Origin: Pegoplata infirma
Lineage: Eukaryota; Arthropoda; Insecta; Diptera; Anthomyiidae
Assembly (NCBI GenBank): GCA_963921195.1
Contig: OY992537.1
Location: forward strand, 128,362,694-128,426,693
DNA: 64,000 nt
Direction of reading: 5' to 3'
The position numbers and the translations under genes are program-made. Shown here one piece after another: positions 11,428 to 23,371 of the stretch. Under the pieces are notes generated by a model. That model made no database searches and was not told the DNA's origin. It was given only the letters and a program-made list of their open reading frames with translations. Each line of letters opens with the position of its first letter. The first letter of the stretch is position 1.

Positions 11428-12947
11428 CCCAGCAAAAAATAAGGAAAGTAGTCCAAATCAAACCACTTCTGAAGTACTCCAAAAAAAGCAGTTAACCCCT
11501 GATTTATTATTCAAATGGAGATACTTTTAAACAACTTCCAAAAATTGATATATAATGTCATAAATTATGGCTTGCACCACTTCCAAATATAGACATTAGT
11601 ATGCACTTCCTCACTAAAGAAATCTCCACTATAAAACTTCATTAAAAAATTTGGAAATTATCAATAATTATTTAATAAATATTGGTTATTTTATAAATGT
11701 TTTATATTTAAAAATTACATGAAATAATTCAATTAAGGAATGTATTTGTAAATTATATTAAGCTTCTTACGTATAGTAAAGAAATATCATGAAAATTCAG
11801 AATATTGGGTTTGATTTTTGTTTTCTATAGCTTTTTCCTACAGTTTTTTTTTGGTAATATCCAAGTTTATGACTATTACAAACTCGGTTTTAGCAATAGC
11901 ACTGTTTTCGCATAACCGTATATACGCTTACCTATACAAATTTTAAACTATCTACGCTTATTTTTAACTTGTATAATTATTGGCATTAAATTTAAGTTTC
12001 GATAAAAAGTGAAGCCAAGTTCGCATTTGAAAATAAAATGTTTTTTTCCGTGTTTGCTTAAAAAAACTTTGACATTCAACAAAAGTGGTGCCAAAAAAAA
12101 TTTAAATTTTAATGTTAAAATATAAACGGTTACGCGAAAACAGGGATAATGTTTCTTGCTATCAAAATATATGGTTAAACGAATCATAAAGCAATGTTTC
12201 AACTAAACCGTGTTTTATCATAGCAATGCGAATGTGCTATAATCCCGTATTCTCATACACGTCTTTTAATTTTAAATTAAACGACTCGTTTAGTATTTAT
12301 TCCATTACAACGAAATGACACTATATGGTAATAGAATGATGAGCTAAAACGAGTCGTTTAATTTAAAACGAGTCGTATGCGATTCCTCCTTTTTTTTCTT
12401 TTCCTTCCTTTTTCTTTCTTTTTTCTTTTTTTTCTTTTTGAAATTTGGTCTAGGGGGGTAATTTCCCCTTTCCCCCACCCTTGTACCCGCGCTTGTTATT
12501 TTATTTTTACTACATTTTTATTGTTTTGACTACAAATGTTAGTAGTTTTTACTACATAAGTCAGTTGTTTTGTGTCAGTTAAAATAACTAACATTGTTAG
12601 TTGATTTAACTGAAAAAGTAGTTGACCCCAAAACAAAGTAGTTATTTTAACTGACATTTTCAGTTGATTTTACTAACATAATTTTTTGAGTGTAGTGTTT
12701 AATCACTTCTTAAATATACAATATTATGCATTCGCAATGAAGTGGTTAATAAGTATACTCAAAAGTTCAAAGTTATAGAATAGTATGAAGACCACTTCAT
12801 ATGTACTGAAAAACGAGTTGAAACAACTACTTACTTGCTGCGACAACTATATGAAAATGTAATGAGATATTCAGTAGATATTCACTACTCCAGAAGCAGT
12901 AGAAGTCCTTTTTATCATTGTTCTAAGTAATGTTTTTTTTTGCTGGG
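11428..12947. mobile_element. CCCAGCAAAA-ended non-autonomous element (second copy)
   Basis: Ends are CCCAGCAAAAAATAAGG and the inverse of CCCAGCAAAAAAAAACAT. Inside both ends lie related ACTTCTG-AGTAC/CTCC motifs. Flanks (CCTAA and AAAGACC) rejoin to the uninterrupted tandem-repeat sequence CCTAAAGACC, implying a 2-bp AA duplication. Nothing coding. The part from about 12490 to 12694 ends TTTTTTGAGTGTA and looks like a nested CACTCAAAAA-type MITE rich in TTAGTTG motifs. Confidence 0.7.
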
Positions 12948-12993
12948 AAAGACCGAAAAAGATCGTCCCAATTTTATGTAAATACATTAAAAA

Positions 12994-13669
12994 ACAAGTA
13001 AGTCGGTCAAGACCGACCATATACCCTACACCAGTGTTTCCCGGAAAATGGGTACCAAGTCCAAACATGGACCAATTGGGTCTATCATTTGTGAAGTCTT
13101 TAATAAGTCCACAAAGCACTCACATACCAAAATGAGTGAAATTGGCTTATATTTGTTGCAAATAAACCGCTTTTAGTAATATCGGGCGAAAATTTCATAT
13201 GGGGCCTAATTCCAAAAATGGTCCGATTATAATCAGATTTTTGGGTTATTAAAGTATGTGTTAAGCACACACAAACAAAATTTTAATTAAAGTTTTTCTA
13301 TTTTCATCAAATTTTATAAATTTATGTGAATATCGGTTGTTAGGGTCATTTGACCCAAATTTAAAGGGGACGTTTGTATGGGGGCTAGGTCAACACATGG
13401 ACCGATTTTTTCCAATTTCAATAGCGTCCTTGGGTCAAGAGAAGCTTAAGTTTCAAATTTCAGACAAATCGGTTAAAAATTGCAACCTGTACCGTGCGCA
13501 CAACGTTTACATGGACGGACGGACGGAAATCTCTAAATAGACTCAAAAAGTGATTCTGAGTCGATCGGTATACTTGAAAGGGGGTCTAGGACCAATATTT
13601 CGGGTAGTTACAAACATCAGCACAAACCCATTATACCCTGTACCACAGAGTGGTGTAGGGTATAAAAAC
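12994..13669 (+). mobile_element. mini-me/DINE-like non-autonomous repeat (copy A)
   Basis: Begins ACAAGTAAGTCGGTCAAGAC with a short hairpin, continues ATACCCTACAC, has a GGACGGACGGACGG tract near 13513 and a conserved core (CGATCGGTATACTTG, GGACCAATATTTCGG), and ends TGGTGTAGGGTATAAAAAC. Dipteran mini-me elements have this (GTCY)n plus TA layout. It sits in the ~181-bp tandem repeat. Reverse-strand relatives lie at 29870-31050. Confidence 0.65.
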
Positions 13670-13758
13670 AAGACTTTACGAGTTTAACAGCCATTTTATC
13701 AAAATTTTTGTTCAACGACCGGGACAAAAAGCTGTAGGTAGATCGGCAATTATGTCTA

Positions 13759-13996
13759 CACCCAAAAAAAACGTGGGTATACATTTCTTAAAATTTAACT
13801 AACGAACTAATAATTTAGACCAAAAGGACCTAGTGCAGGAATTGGTAACCAATACTAAAATTGTTTACTAATATTATTCAAGACCAGTAAAAACTACTAA
13901 TTTTATTACTTTGAAGACACTAAAATTAGTAAATTTTTAGAAGATTCGTGTACAAAATTACTTACTAAAACTTTTACTGTAGAATTGTTTTGAGTG
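13759..13996. mobile_element. TA-flanked MITE, CACYCAAAAA ends
   Basis: 238 bp starting CACCCAAAAAAAACG and ending TTGTTTTGAGTG, flanked by TA on both sides (13757-13758, 13997-13998). Removing it restores TATGTCTAGAGTATC of the tandem unit. A truncated relative begins at 46988. Confidence 0.75.
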
Positions 13997-14075
13997 TAGA
14001 GTATCTTTGTTCTATATGGGCTCATTTGAAGCAACCACAAAACTGTGACGTCCTAAAGACCGAAAAAGTCCGCCG

Positions 14076-15095
14076 AAATTTTCATGTAATTGCTAAATAT
14101 ATACATATAAGAACCATTTAAAGCTGTAAAATGTTCTACAAATATTTTTTTGACAACTCCCACTTGTTTTTCTTTAGAGTTAATATTTTGAATGTACTTT
14201 TTAAACACAGTGTATATTATTATTTTTTTTTTTTTTTTGTAAACCAAACGCTATTTAACAAAACGTATTAACGCAACACTATTTGTTTGACTTAATTAAG
14301 TCATCCCTGTTTAACAAATATGAAAAAAATTATATATTTAAAAACTTAAACCATGTTTGTGTTAAAAATTGTAATCGTATACTAATTTTATTTTTAAATA
14401 AAAGGTGTTAAATTTCATTGTGTTAAATGTTCGAAAAAAACGTACTTTATTTTAACAGTTATTTTCACCACTTAAATATTTACTCCCATATTAATCAGGG
14501 TTGATGTTATTCTTCTTGGTAGTTTTTCATTTTTAAAAATTGTTATCATGTGCCAGTGTCCAGTAGTTTTTCCAAATGGTTTTTCTTTTGTCCACATTTT
14601 AAATCAGCGGGTGTTATGGCAGTTTTTAAAATTTATGGTTTCATTTTAAACAATAGTATTCTCATATCACTCACTCACTTATCATATCCGAAATATTTAA
14701 CTTGAACTCTCCCCCTACCAACAAAATATAAAAAAGAATTAAGTTGTATTATTTGTAGGGGTGTTAAATTAATGGATTAACCTTCTTCTTTTATTGTCAA
14801 GAAAACGGCAAGACCAATGGTCAAATGTGTCATTTTATAATCTACATTAACACGCTATTGTTATCGTCGAGAGCGAGAAAGAAACTAAATAAAGTCGACA
14901 ATTAATGTAACAAAAGAACATTTTTAAAATACATTTGACGTTTGAAATTTATAGAAAATTTTATTTAGAGTGATTCTAATAACTGCCGAATCTAGCACAT
15001 AATTATAAAAAATGCAGAGATATCAAAAATTACAAGAATTTTAATCACTAAAAAAAAACTGCATGATTACAATAAACACAAGGAAGATTGATAAA
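14076..15095. other. AT-rich spacer, nothing recognised
   Basis: No supported gene, terminal repeat or motif cluster beyond homopolymer tracts. Confidence 0.5.
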
Positions 15096-15760
15096 GAAGA
15101 AACTCCAAATTGTAAAAAATTAAAAAAAAAAATCGTCAGAAGATCTTTCAGTTCTAAAGATTTATGGGAAATGGATTTACCCCCTCCCTCCCCCGGCAGA
15201 ATAATGCTCTTCGTACGCCAATGTTATCCGGAGAAAAAATAAGAAGAAACTCCAAATTGTAAAAAATTAAAAAAAAAATCGTCAAAAGATCTTTCAGTTC
15301 TAAAGATTTATGGGAAATGGATTTACCCCCTCCCTCCCCCGCACAGTGGGCCAGGATCTCCGTTTTTTGGCCAAAAGTCCATTTCGCTGCATCCAAATTC
15401 TGTTGATGTATTCAAAATCTTGGAATGTTCAATATTATGTAAATAAAATATTGTAATATTGTGGCTATCTGATTTTCTTTGGCAAGTGGTCAAAGTCAAA
15501 ATTTCGAATTTTTGTGACAATTTTTTTTTTTTAAATATATTAAAAAAAACTTTGGAAATTAAAGAATTTTTGACTGAAAATCATTCAGAAATCACTAAAG
15601 AAGTACTTATTAACATATCAAAATCTAAAACACTTCAATAATTATCTAAAGAAGGTATAAAATTTAAGTTTCCCCAAAAAAATAACGATTTTTTTGAAAA
15701 TCACCAATTTTCAACATCGATCTCCAAAAAGCTCCAAACGATTTTGGAAAACCTTTAATG

Positions 15761-16087
15761 CAATGGTTCCCAACCTTTGGTTCTCGCCCCACTGAGGAGC
15801 AATTTGAATGTTTCAGGGGGGCAACGAGCAAATTTTAAACATTTTTTTTATTAAAAAACTAAAAAAAAATATTATTTTAGTTAAATTATTTAGTTGGTTG
15901 TTGAAAACTTTTGATAAAAACTTTGTTTAGAACATAATTTTAACAAAAAGTTTGCTTAACTACAAGTAAATTTTAAATTTTTAAACAAATTTGAAAAATT
16001 TACACATTTTTCTTGAGTGTAGGGGGGACATTTTAGTTTTTTTAACTTAAAAGTGGGGCATGGCCCAAAAAAGGTTGGGAACCATTG
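15761..16087. mobile_element. hAT MITE with 8-bp duplication
   Basis: 327 bp with ends CAATGGTTCCCAACCTTTGG and its inverse (AAAGGTTGGGAACCATTG). A perfect 8-bp duplication CTTTAATG flanks it (15753-15760, 16088-16095). A second copy lies at 41907-43198. No coding capacity. Confidence 0.88.
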
Positions 16088-16095
16088 CTTTAATG

Positions 16096-17284
16096 CCAAT
16101 GTGTTCCTTAATATGTCCCCTAACTAGAATTTTGCGACCGTCTGCGACCATTCATAAACTTTCGAGATATTGTCCTTTAACTAAAAAATGGCGTTCAGAT
16201 TACACTTCTACACTAGCACGGAAGATAAAATCACTTGCACTCCGATTGTTCTGCAATTCACGTATGTTATAGAAGGTCGAAATCTAAGATTAACCTGTTT
16301 TTTTAAGGTGGCATCTCGGCGGTTAAAGAGGGGAACTGGGAGGGGGAAAACGATATTATTTCGTTTTTTTATATCTGTTTCAAAGGAGCTATATGAACGT
16401 TTCATACAGATCGAAAGGTTTTTTAAAGGCCTATTAAATGGTGTATTGGACTTAGCGATATTCCGTTTTATTAAGTTGTAATTGTCTAAAATCTGTAAAC
16501 TATACTATATACATATAAACGTTATTTTATATATATAGATAGGACCCCCAAATTCGTGTATAATTATCTCTATTATGATTAAGCCGAAACTTGATTTTGC
16601 TTTTGGCGATATTTTTGCTAGTTTTGCTTTTATTCGGACTTTTATAAATTATTAATGTCACTGAATATGTGATATTCAGTGACGCATTTAAGCGGATGCT
16701 ATTTATGGTTTACCACTTTAATTAGCCGATAGTGGCAATTGATGAGCATTTTTGAGAGGTTTTTTTAGGAACAACATTATAGTAGAATTCATATAGAATA
16801 TATCTAGTATAACTGCGTCCTCAAGTTCTACTTTTTAATGATACATTTATGCTGAAATTTCAATGCAGTTTAATGGTCCGGATTAGAATTTAATAACTTT
16901 TTTATCCGTGTTTTTTAAATGCGGAGTTTGAGCATAAATTAATTATTCGTTTAAAAGCGTCAACAAGTTGACATGTTCAGTTAAAGTGGTAAATATTCGA
17001 TTCGCAACACATAACCGATTCTTTGGAATTCAAAATTTTACTGGGTATATTTTGGTGCAATATTTCATCTTTAGTTTGATTAAATTATTTCTGTGTGAGA
17101 AAAAAAGAAGACAAATAAAAATAAAGTTAACACCTCTTCATTTAAGTTCATTTCCATAAAATAGTTTGTATGTAATTTACAATAACAAAACTTTTCTTGG
17201 TAATTACGACTTTCTTGGATTTTGTTTATATTAATGTGCTCACGAAAACACTTTGCTGCTAATTCTATATTCGCAAACATCGCA
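16096..17284. other. Non-coding interior of T1
   Basis: AT-rich interior of the Transib-like element. The short frames present show no recognisable domain. Confidence 0.5.
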
Positions 17285-17760
17285 GCCATATCAAGTAGAA
17301 ACAAATAATTTAAGTTCAATATTTACCAATTTTTAAATAAAAAGCCACCATTTTGAACCCGCCATTTTGAATTTAAAATTTTCGATTTCATATTCGTAAT
17401 TAGTGACGGCATATCATTGATAAACAAATAATTGAAGTTTAATATTTACAAATTTTAAAACTTTTGGCCGCCATTTTGAATTTCTATTTTCTGATTCCAA
17501 ATTCGTAATTAGCGACGCCATATCCTTCATTAACTAATAAATAAAGTTCGATGTATACAAATCTAAAAGTTTTCTACCGCCATTTTGAATCCGCCATTTT
17601 GAATTTTAAATTTTCGATTTCATATTCGTAATCAGCGTCGCCATATCCTTTATAAACAAATATTTTAAGTAGTATATATTCAAATTTAAAAATTTATGGC
17701 CGCCATTTTGTATCCGCCATTTTGAATTTTAAATTTTTGATTCCAGATTTGTGATTAGCC
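17285..17760. repeat. ~109-123-bp tandem array carrying YY1/PHO-like GCCATTTTG sites
   Basis: About four units, each with one or two copies of GCCATTTTG, then ATTCGTAATTAGCGACGCCATATCC-type sequence. Exact GCCATTTTG occurs at 17361, 17470, 17579, 17593, 17702 and 17716; five of the six are in the form CCGCCATTTTG, which matches the YY1/Pleiohomeotic consensus. Whether it binds anything is unknown. Confidence 0.75.
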
Positions 17761-17899
17761 ACTGCCTAAACCTCTTTTGGCATATTATAAAAACTTCTAT
17801 CCTCTGTATTCTAGTTTTGGCCAAAATTCTTGGATGCTGGCCCACAGTGCCCCGGCAGAATAATGCTCTTCGTACGCCAATGTTATCCGGAGAAAAAAT

Positions 17900-19591
17900 A
17901 TTTTTATAAAATAAGTTAATAATATGGAAACAAATTTGAGGAATCGCTTGTTTAAATTTAAAAGCAAAAATTGAATAATTTTTTAATTGACGCAATTAAA
18001 AATTTACTTAGAAATTTTAAAAACTATTTAAGTAAATAACTTAATAAAAATTTAACAGTTTTTTTTAACTCTCATGGGTTAAAAATAAAGGTTAGGTGTG
18101 TTCAGAAAAAAATGTTTGTACTAAAAAAAATCTATATCGAAACGTTGGGAAAATTGTAATAAAAATTTTGTTTTAATTACGAGGAAATTTCGGGCCTGAT
18201 TAGCTTAATAACCACAAAATCTAGAAAAAATATTGTGCGTTGGTCATACATTTGACTGCCCCTGAGCATTCTTAGGGCAGATTGAGCGTTTGTAGAAAAT
18301 TTTGAAAAATATCATTTGTATGGGAGCCCCCTTAGAAATGGGAGAGAGTATTAGTTTGTTTCTAAAAAATGTTCAAGCGTAAAAATTAATTGAGTTCGGC
18401 CCTGCTGTTTACCCGTCTACGACGCACCATTTGAACAGTGATTTAAGATTGGAATATTACAATATTTTATACCACCAAAATCAAATCTTTTGTCATGAAT
18501 AAGCTAACCAAGTAATATTATAATTAATAGCAAAAAAATAAAAATAAAAAAAAAATTTGTTTTTGTTTGTATGGAAAAATGAAAAAGGCCCCGCTCTTTA
18601 AGTCCCGTCGCGTAGGGAAGGCGTGGTCGTAGGGGCGTAAAATTTTTCCTGAGTTATTTTTTAGTCAAATGGAAAAAAATGAGCTGGTACCATCTCAAAA
18701 TTTCCGACATTACCAAAATAAGGGACACTCTATTATACATATTTTTTTTATTCGCATTCCCAATAACATTACCTAGCTTTTGCCAAAAATCCGGACTCGG
18801 TACTATCAAGGTTACCACCAGGACATTACAAGGAAGTTAAAAATGTCCTTTTTTTGGTTATGTCCTTATAAGTATCCGAATTTTGCAAGAAACTTCATGT
18901 TTAAAGCAAGTATAAAACGTAGACACTCCAATAACGAGATCCTGGGGTTAAAATCCAAAATCCATTGAGTATATTCAGAAGTATTTTCAAAATAAATCAA
19001 AATTTTGAATCAAATTTGCATGGTTTTTTGTTCACTTTTATTTCTGGATATACTCAACGGATTTTAGATTTTATTAGAGTGTCTTCTTTACATGTCTGCA
19101 TCAAGCGAGAAATTTGTTGCGAAATTTGGGTAGTTAAAAGATTAAAACGAAAAAAGGACTTTTTTTAACTTCCATACATGTCCTGATGGTATCCCTGATC
19201 GTACCGAGTCCACATTTCTTGCAAAAGTTAGGTAAATTTATTGGAAGTTCGTAAAAAAAAGTATGAATGACTTTAATATACCCTTTTCCAATTTAAACAA
19301 ATTTATCGGTTTTGTAAGCTTGGTCCACAAAAATTTAAAATGCCTATATCTCGAGAATACGATTTAATGGGATTTTTCTGATGTCAGATTCTTGTTAAGA
19401 AAGAAAAAATACTTTAGGATATGTGTTATATTTTATTTTTTTTTAATTTTAACAGAAAATCAAAAAATTGCTACGAAAAAATGTGTGAAAGCAAATACAA
19501 ATTTGGTTTACTTTACTTCTTTTGCAAATATCAATGGATTTTAAATTTTATCCCCAAGCTCTCTTTATTGGAGTGTCTACTTTACATATGT
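17900..19591. other. Dispersed-repeat region, no gene
   Basis: Contains one copy (about 18080-18470) of a unit with GTATGGGAGCCCCCTTAG and ACGACGCACCATT that recurs in the foldback at 19.6-21.4 kb, and one copy (about 18728-19210) of a repeat with ATCCGGACT and AGGACATT motifs that recurs at 21375-21670 (inverted) and 31069-31680. Confidence 0.55.
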
Positions 19592-21370
19592 ATATGGGGC
19601 ATTCCATGTGAAATCGGACACTTTGAAAAACTTTTTTTTTAGATTTTCCCAATTTGTTTACAGTTTTTAGTACCCTTCGAAAACTCCTTCGTGGTAAATT
19701 TTCAGATTTTTTTGATGACCCGTTCAAAAGATATCGAATTTTTAAAAATTGGTAGTTTGTTCCTTTACTCAAACTTCTTTTAATCATAACTTCTTCAATA
19801 ATGGTCCAAATTTCAAATTTTTTTTTTCAAAATTTTTGTTTTTTTAAGTACTTTCTAAAAAAAAATCACAAAAAATTCTTAAAAGCGCTCTAGTATGCGA
19901 TTTTTAAGTTTTAAAATTTAAATCTCATTTTTGAAAATGTTTGTACTCTTCGATTTTTTTGAAATTTTTTTGTGTAAAACTTCTATCAATTCTACAAATT
20001 TTTTGCCCAGGAAGATCGTGGGATAACGATTACTACTATTTTTTAAAATTTTTTGAAAAATTTTTATTGCAATTTTCCAATCTTAAAATCATTTCTACTT
20101 CTCTAATGGTGCGTCATAGAGGGGTCCTTTATAAGACCGACCCCCATTAATTTTTACGTCTTAACATTTCTTTGGAACAAACTAATACCCTAACTCCAAT
20201 TTCTAAGGGGGCTCCCACACAAAACGACATTTTTTAAAATTTGTTCCAACCGCTCTAACTGCCCTAATAGTGCCCTTAGAGCAACAAAATGTATGACCGA
20301 CCCCCATTTATTTTTACCCTACAACATTTTTTCAAAACATACCTACGCCCTATCTCCACTCCCTAAGTAGGCTCCCATACAAAATTACATTTTTATAAAA
20401 TTTGCTCCAACTGTTATTTGTATGGGAGCCTACTTAGGGAGTGGAGATAGGGCGTAGGTATGTTTCGAAAAAATGTTGTAGGGTAAAAATAAATGGGGGT
20501 CGGTCTCACTAATGACCCCTCTCGGACGCACCGGTAGAAGCTGATAAAATAAAACAAATTTACAAAAAATAAAAAAAATTGTATGGGGACCGCCTTAACA
20601 GTTAAAGATAGAGGGTAGGTGTGTTCAGAGAAAATGTTTGGACTAAAAAAATATTGTGGGTCGGTCATACATTTTGTTGCTCTATGGGCACTATTAGGGC
20701 AGTTAGAGCGGTTGGAACAAATTTTAAAAAATGTCGTTTTGTGTGGGAGCCCCCTTAGAAATTGGAGTTAGGGTATTAGTTTGTTCCAAAGAAATGTTAA
20801 GACGTAAAAATTAATGGGGGTCGGTCTTATAAAGGACCCCTCTATGACGCACCATTGGAGCAGTAGAAATGATTTTAAGATTGGAAAATTACAATAAAAT
20901 TTTTTCAAAAAATTTTAAAAAATAGTAATAATCGTTATCCCACGATCTTCCTGGGCAAAAAATTTGTAGAATTGATAGAAGTTTTACACAAAAAAATTTC
21001 AAAAAAATCGAAGAGTACAAACATTTTCAAAAATGAGATTTAAATTTTGAAACTTAAAAATCGCATACTAGAGCGCTTTTAAGAATTTTTTGTGATTTTT
21101 TTTTAGAAAGTACTTAAAAAAACAAAAATTTTTAAAAAAAAAAAATTGAAATTTGGACCATTATTGAAGAAGTTATGATTAAAAGAAGTTTGAGTAAAGG
21201 AACAAACTACCAATTTTTAAAAATTCGATATCTTTTGAACGGGTCATCAAAAAAATCTGAAAATTTACCACGAAGGAGTTTTCGAAGGGTACTAAAAACT
21301 GCAAACAAATTGGGAAAATCTAAAAAAAATGTTTTTCAAAGTGTCCGATTTCACATGGAATGCCCCATAT
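19592..21370. mobile_element. Large inverted-repeat (foldback) element
   Basis: Ends are ATATGGGGCATTCCATGTG and its inverse. The left arm (about 19592-20415) and right arm (about 20417-21370) are near-identical inverted copies; a 64-codon frame in each arm differs by only about two residues. The right arm has an extra ~160-bp unit near 20500-20660. The interior is built from repeats containing GGGGGTCGGTC and GACGCACC. It is non-coding in my reading. Confidence 0.75.
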
Positions 21371-21937
21371 GCTTTACACAGGAAGTTTCTTGCAAAATTC
21401 GAATACTTATAAGGACATAACCAGAAAAAGGACATGTTGAACTTCCTTATAATGTCCTGTTGGTATCCTTGATCGTATCGAGTCCGCATTTCTTGCAGAA
21501 GTTAGGCAATTTTATTGGGAATTTGAATAAAAAAAAATATGAATAACTTTTTCTGTTTTGAGGGCTTGGTCCACACAAAATTAAAATTCCTATATCTCGA
21601 GAAGGCGATTTGATACAACTTTTCAAATGACAGATTCGTGTTTAGGAGGCCAAAATACTTTAGAAAATGCATTCAACATGTCTGTGCAAAAACAGTGTTG
21701 AGTAGTGTAATCGTTATCCCACGATCCTACTAGGAAAAAAAAAATGTAGAATCATTAGAAGTTTTCCACAAAAAATTAGGACTTTTTTTAAATTTCTTAT
21801 AAAAACAAAAAAATTATGAATTTTGACCATTTTTGAAAATGTTGTGTATAAAAAAAATTGAGTAAATGAACAAACTACCTGGATGCTAATCACGTAAAAC
21901 GAAAACGATTGACGATGCATTAGCGACATCAAAATAC

Positions 21938-22880
21938 ATATCGGCCATTCCATGATAGATCACCCAAAATTTGACCGATGGTCTTTAGATTTTCCTAATA
22001 TTTTGCAAAGAAATACTCCATGGTTTATATGGCGAACTCAAAAGTGAAATATTTATATAATAAGTGAAATATTTATATTATAAATATTTCACTTTTGAGT
22101 TCGCCAAAATTAAAAAAACTCGCGATTTTATTAGATTTTTTAATTTTTGAAAAACCAAAAAATCTGTCAAAAGTGTCTCACTTTAAAAATCCATATCTTT
22201 AGTAACTCATATTGGATCTGAATGCTGAAAAACGACAAAAACATACTTTTCGCAAAATAAACTGCATTTTTCCGCAGTTGCATTTTTCAAATGCATTTTT
22301 CGCTGATTTGAGTACCATCCGATTATTTTTTGTAAGCATTTTCGGAAAATTTAGAATTTTTACTTTAAATTAGCATCCTCAAATCTCTGGAAAACGCCCC
22401 TTTTATTATGTTGATTTTTTTTATTAAAAAACTTCTTCCAAATTTTTTCTTTATTAAAGGGAAAAAATTTCAAATATAAAGTTTTAAACTTTTTTTTACT
22501 GTTGTACCGATTATACCTGAATGATTTAAAAAGCATTTTAATGTTACAATTATTTTATTTCATAAAAAGATGTAAAATAATTTTTTAATTGAATAAAAAG
22601 GCATTTTGTTATTCATTGCTATCAACTTCACGAAAAAATTACAAAAAAATGTGTATTTTTCGCCGATTTGAGTACCATCCGATTTTTTTTATCATTTTTT
22701 TGGTTTTTCGAAAATAAAAAAATCGAATAAAATCGCGAGTTTTTTGAATTTTGGCGAACTCAAAAGTGAAATCTTTAAATGGGCCCATAGGGAATTTCTC
22801 TGCAAAATATTAGGAAAATTAAAAGACCGTCGGTCAAAAAGTCGACATTTTTGGGCGTTCTCTCATGGAATGGCCGATAT
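21938..22880. mobile_element. Second foldback element, related ends
   Basis: Ends are ATATCGGCCATTCCATGA and its inverse; arms of roughly 230 bp include GGCGAACTCAAAAGTGAAAT and ACTCGCGATTTTATT in both orientations. A short internal palindrome lies at about 22040-22105. The CATTCCATG end is shared with the element at 19592-21370. Confidence 0.7.
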
Positions 22881-23371
22881 AGTTTTTAACGGCAATACGA
22901 GAGTTTTTCTTTATTATATTAATAAGAGTGTTGCCTAAACAAGAAAATTTTTAAAAATTATTTGCGTTTTCGAGTATTCCCAGCAAAATTTTCGGTTGCA
23001 AAGAACCGATTGTGAAATAATTTATATTTCCCTAGAACCGGTTCTAATTCTTGTTCAACACTGCTTCTTTTTATATACGGATTGTCCCAAAAGCAACACG
23101 TGTTTGTAAGCAAACATAGTTTTGTTCCTCGGAATTGGTTCTAGAAATAAAATTTGGAATAGAAAAGAGAAGTAAAGAAATATTTTGAATTGCATTAATT
23201 TATTAAACAAAGATAATGACAATCATATATAACATGGAATATTTACGTTTTTTAACACACATTTATCTTTTTTCGCCTCCAAAATTGTATTTTGCGCCTT
23301 ACAATAATGATATACCAGAACATGGATTTTCTGCAAACATAAATAAAAAACATGATATTATTAGTAAGTAA

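Larger units (their letters stand above)
11098..14075. repeat. ~181-bp tandem repeat, interrupted by three insertions
   Basis: A unit starting ACTTTATGAGTTTAA and containing GACCGGGACAAAAA, GTAGATCGGCAA and AGCAACCACAAAA occurs at 11101, 11282 and about 13670, each continuing in register. Unit 2 is broken at 11428 and resumes at 12948; the unit 2/3 boundary is broken at about 12994 and resumes at about 13670; unit 3 is broken at 13759 and resumes at 13997. Rejoining the flanks restores the unit order. It looks satellite-like, but only about three units are present. Confidence 0.75.
15342..17849. mobile_element. Transib-like DNA transposon, degenerate (T1)
   Basis: Ends are CACAGTGGGCCAGGATC and the inverse of CACTGTGGGCCAGCATC, with TTTTGGCCAAAA conserved further in. 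The flanking duplication is a perfect 5-bp CCCCG (15337-15341 and 17850-17854), and the empty site is preserved in the intact neighbouring tandem copy. CACWRTG ends with 5-bp GC-rich duplications are the signature of the Transib superfamily, relatives of RAG1. I found no transposase frame, so it is non-autonomous or decayed. It contains a hAT MITE and a GCCATTTTG array. Confidence 0.75.
15096..17899. repeat. Tandem duplication (~144 bp unit) split by a transposon
   Basis: The block beginning AGAAGAAACTCCAAATTG occurs at about 15096 and 15240, each followed by GATCTTTCAGTTCTAAAG and CCCCTCCCTCCCCCG. Copy 1 continues with GGCAGAATAATGCTCTTCG to 15240. Copy 2 stops at CCCCG (15341) and its continuation reappears at 17850-17899, a 50-base exact match to 15191-15240, because a 2.5-kb element is inserted between. 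Confidence 0.85.

Noticed and set aside
15191..17899. Two identical 50-base blocks 2.6 kb apart as a dispersed conserved motif
   Set aside because: Explained by a tandem duplication in which one copy was split by the Transib-like insertion.
19548..21420. Paired ~64-codon basic frames (MIKRSLSKG...) as small proteins
   Set aside because: They occur only in foldback arms, with low-complexity composition and no support.
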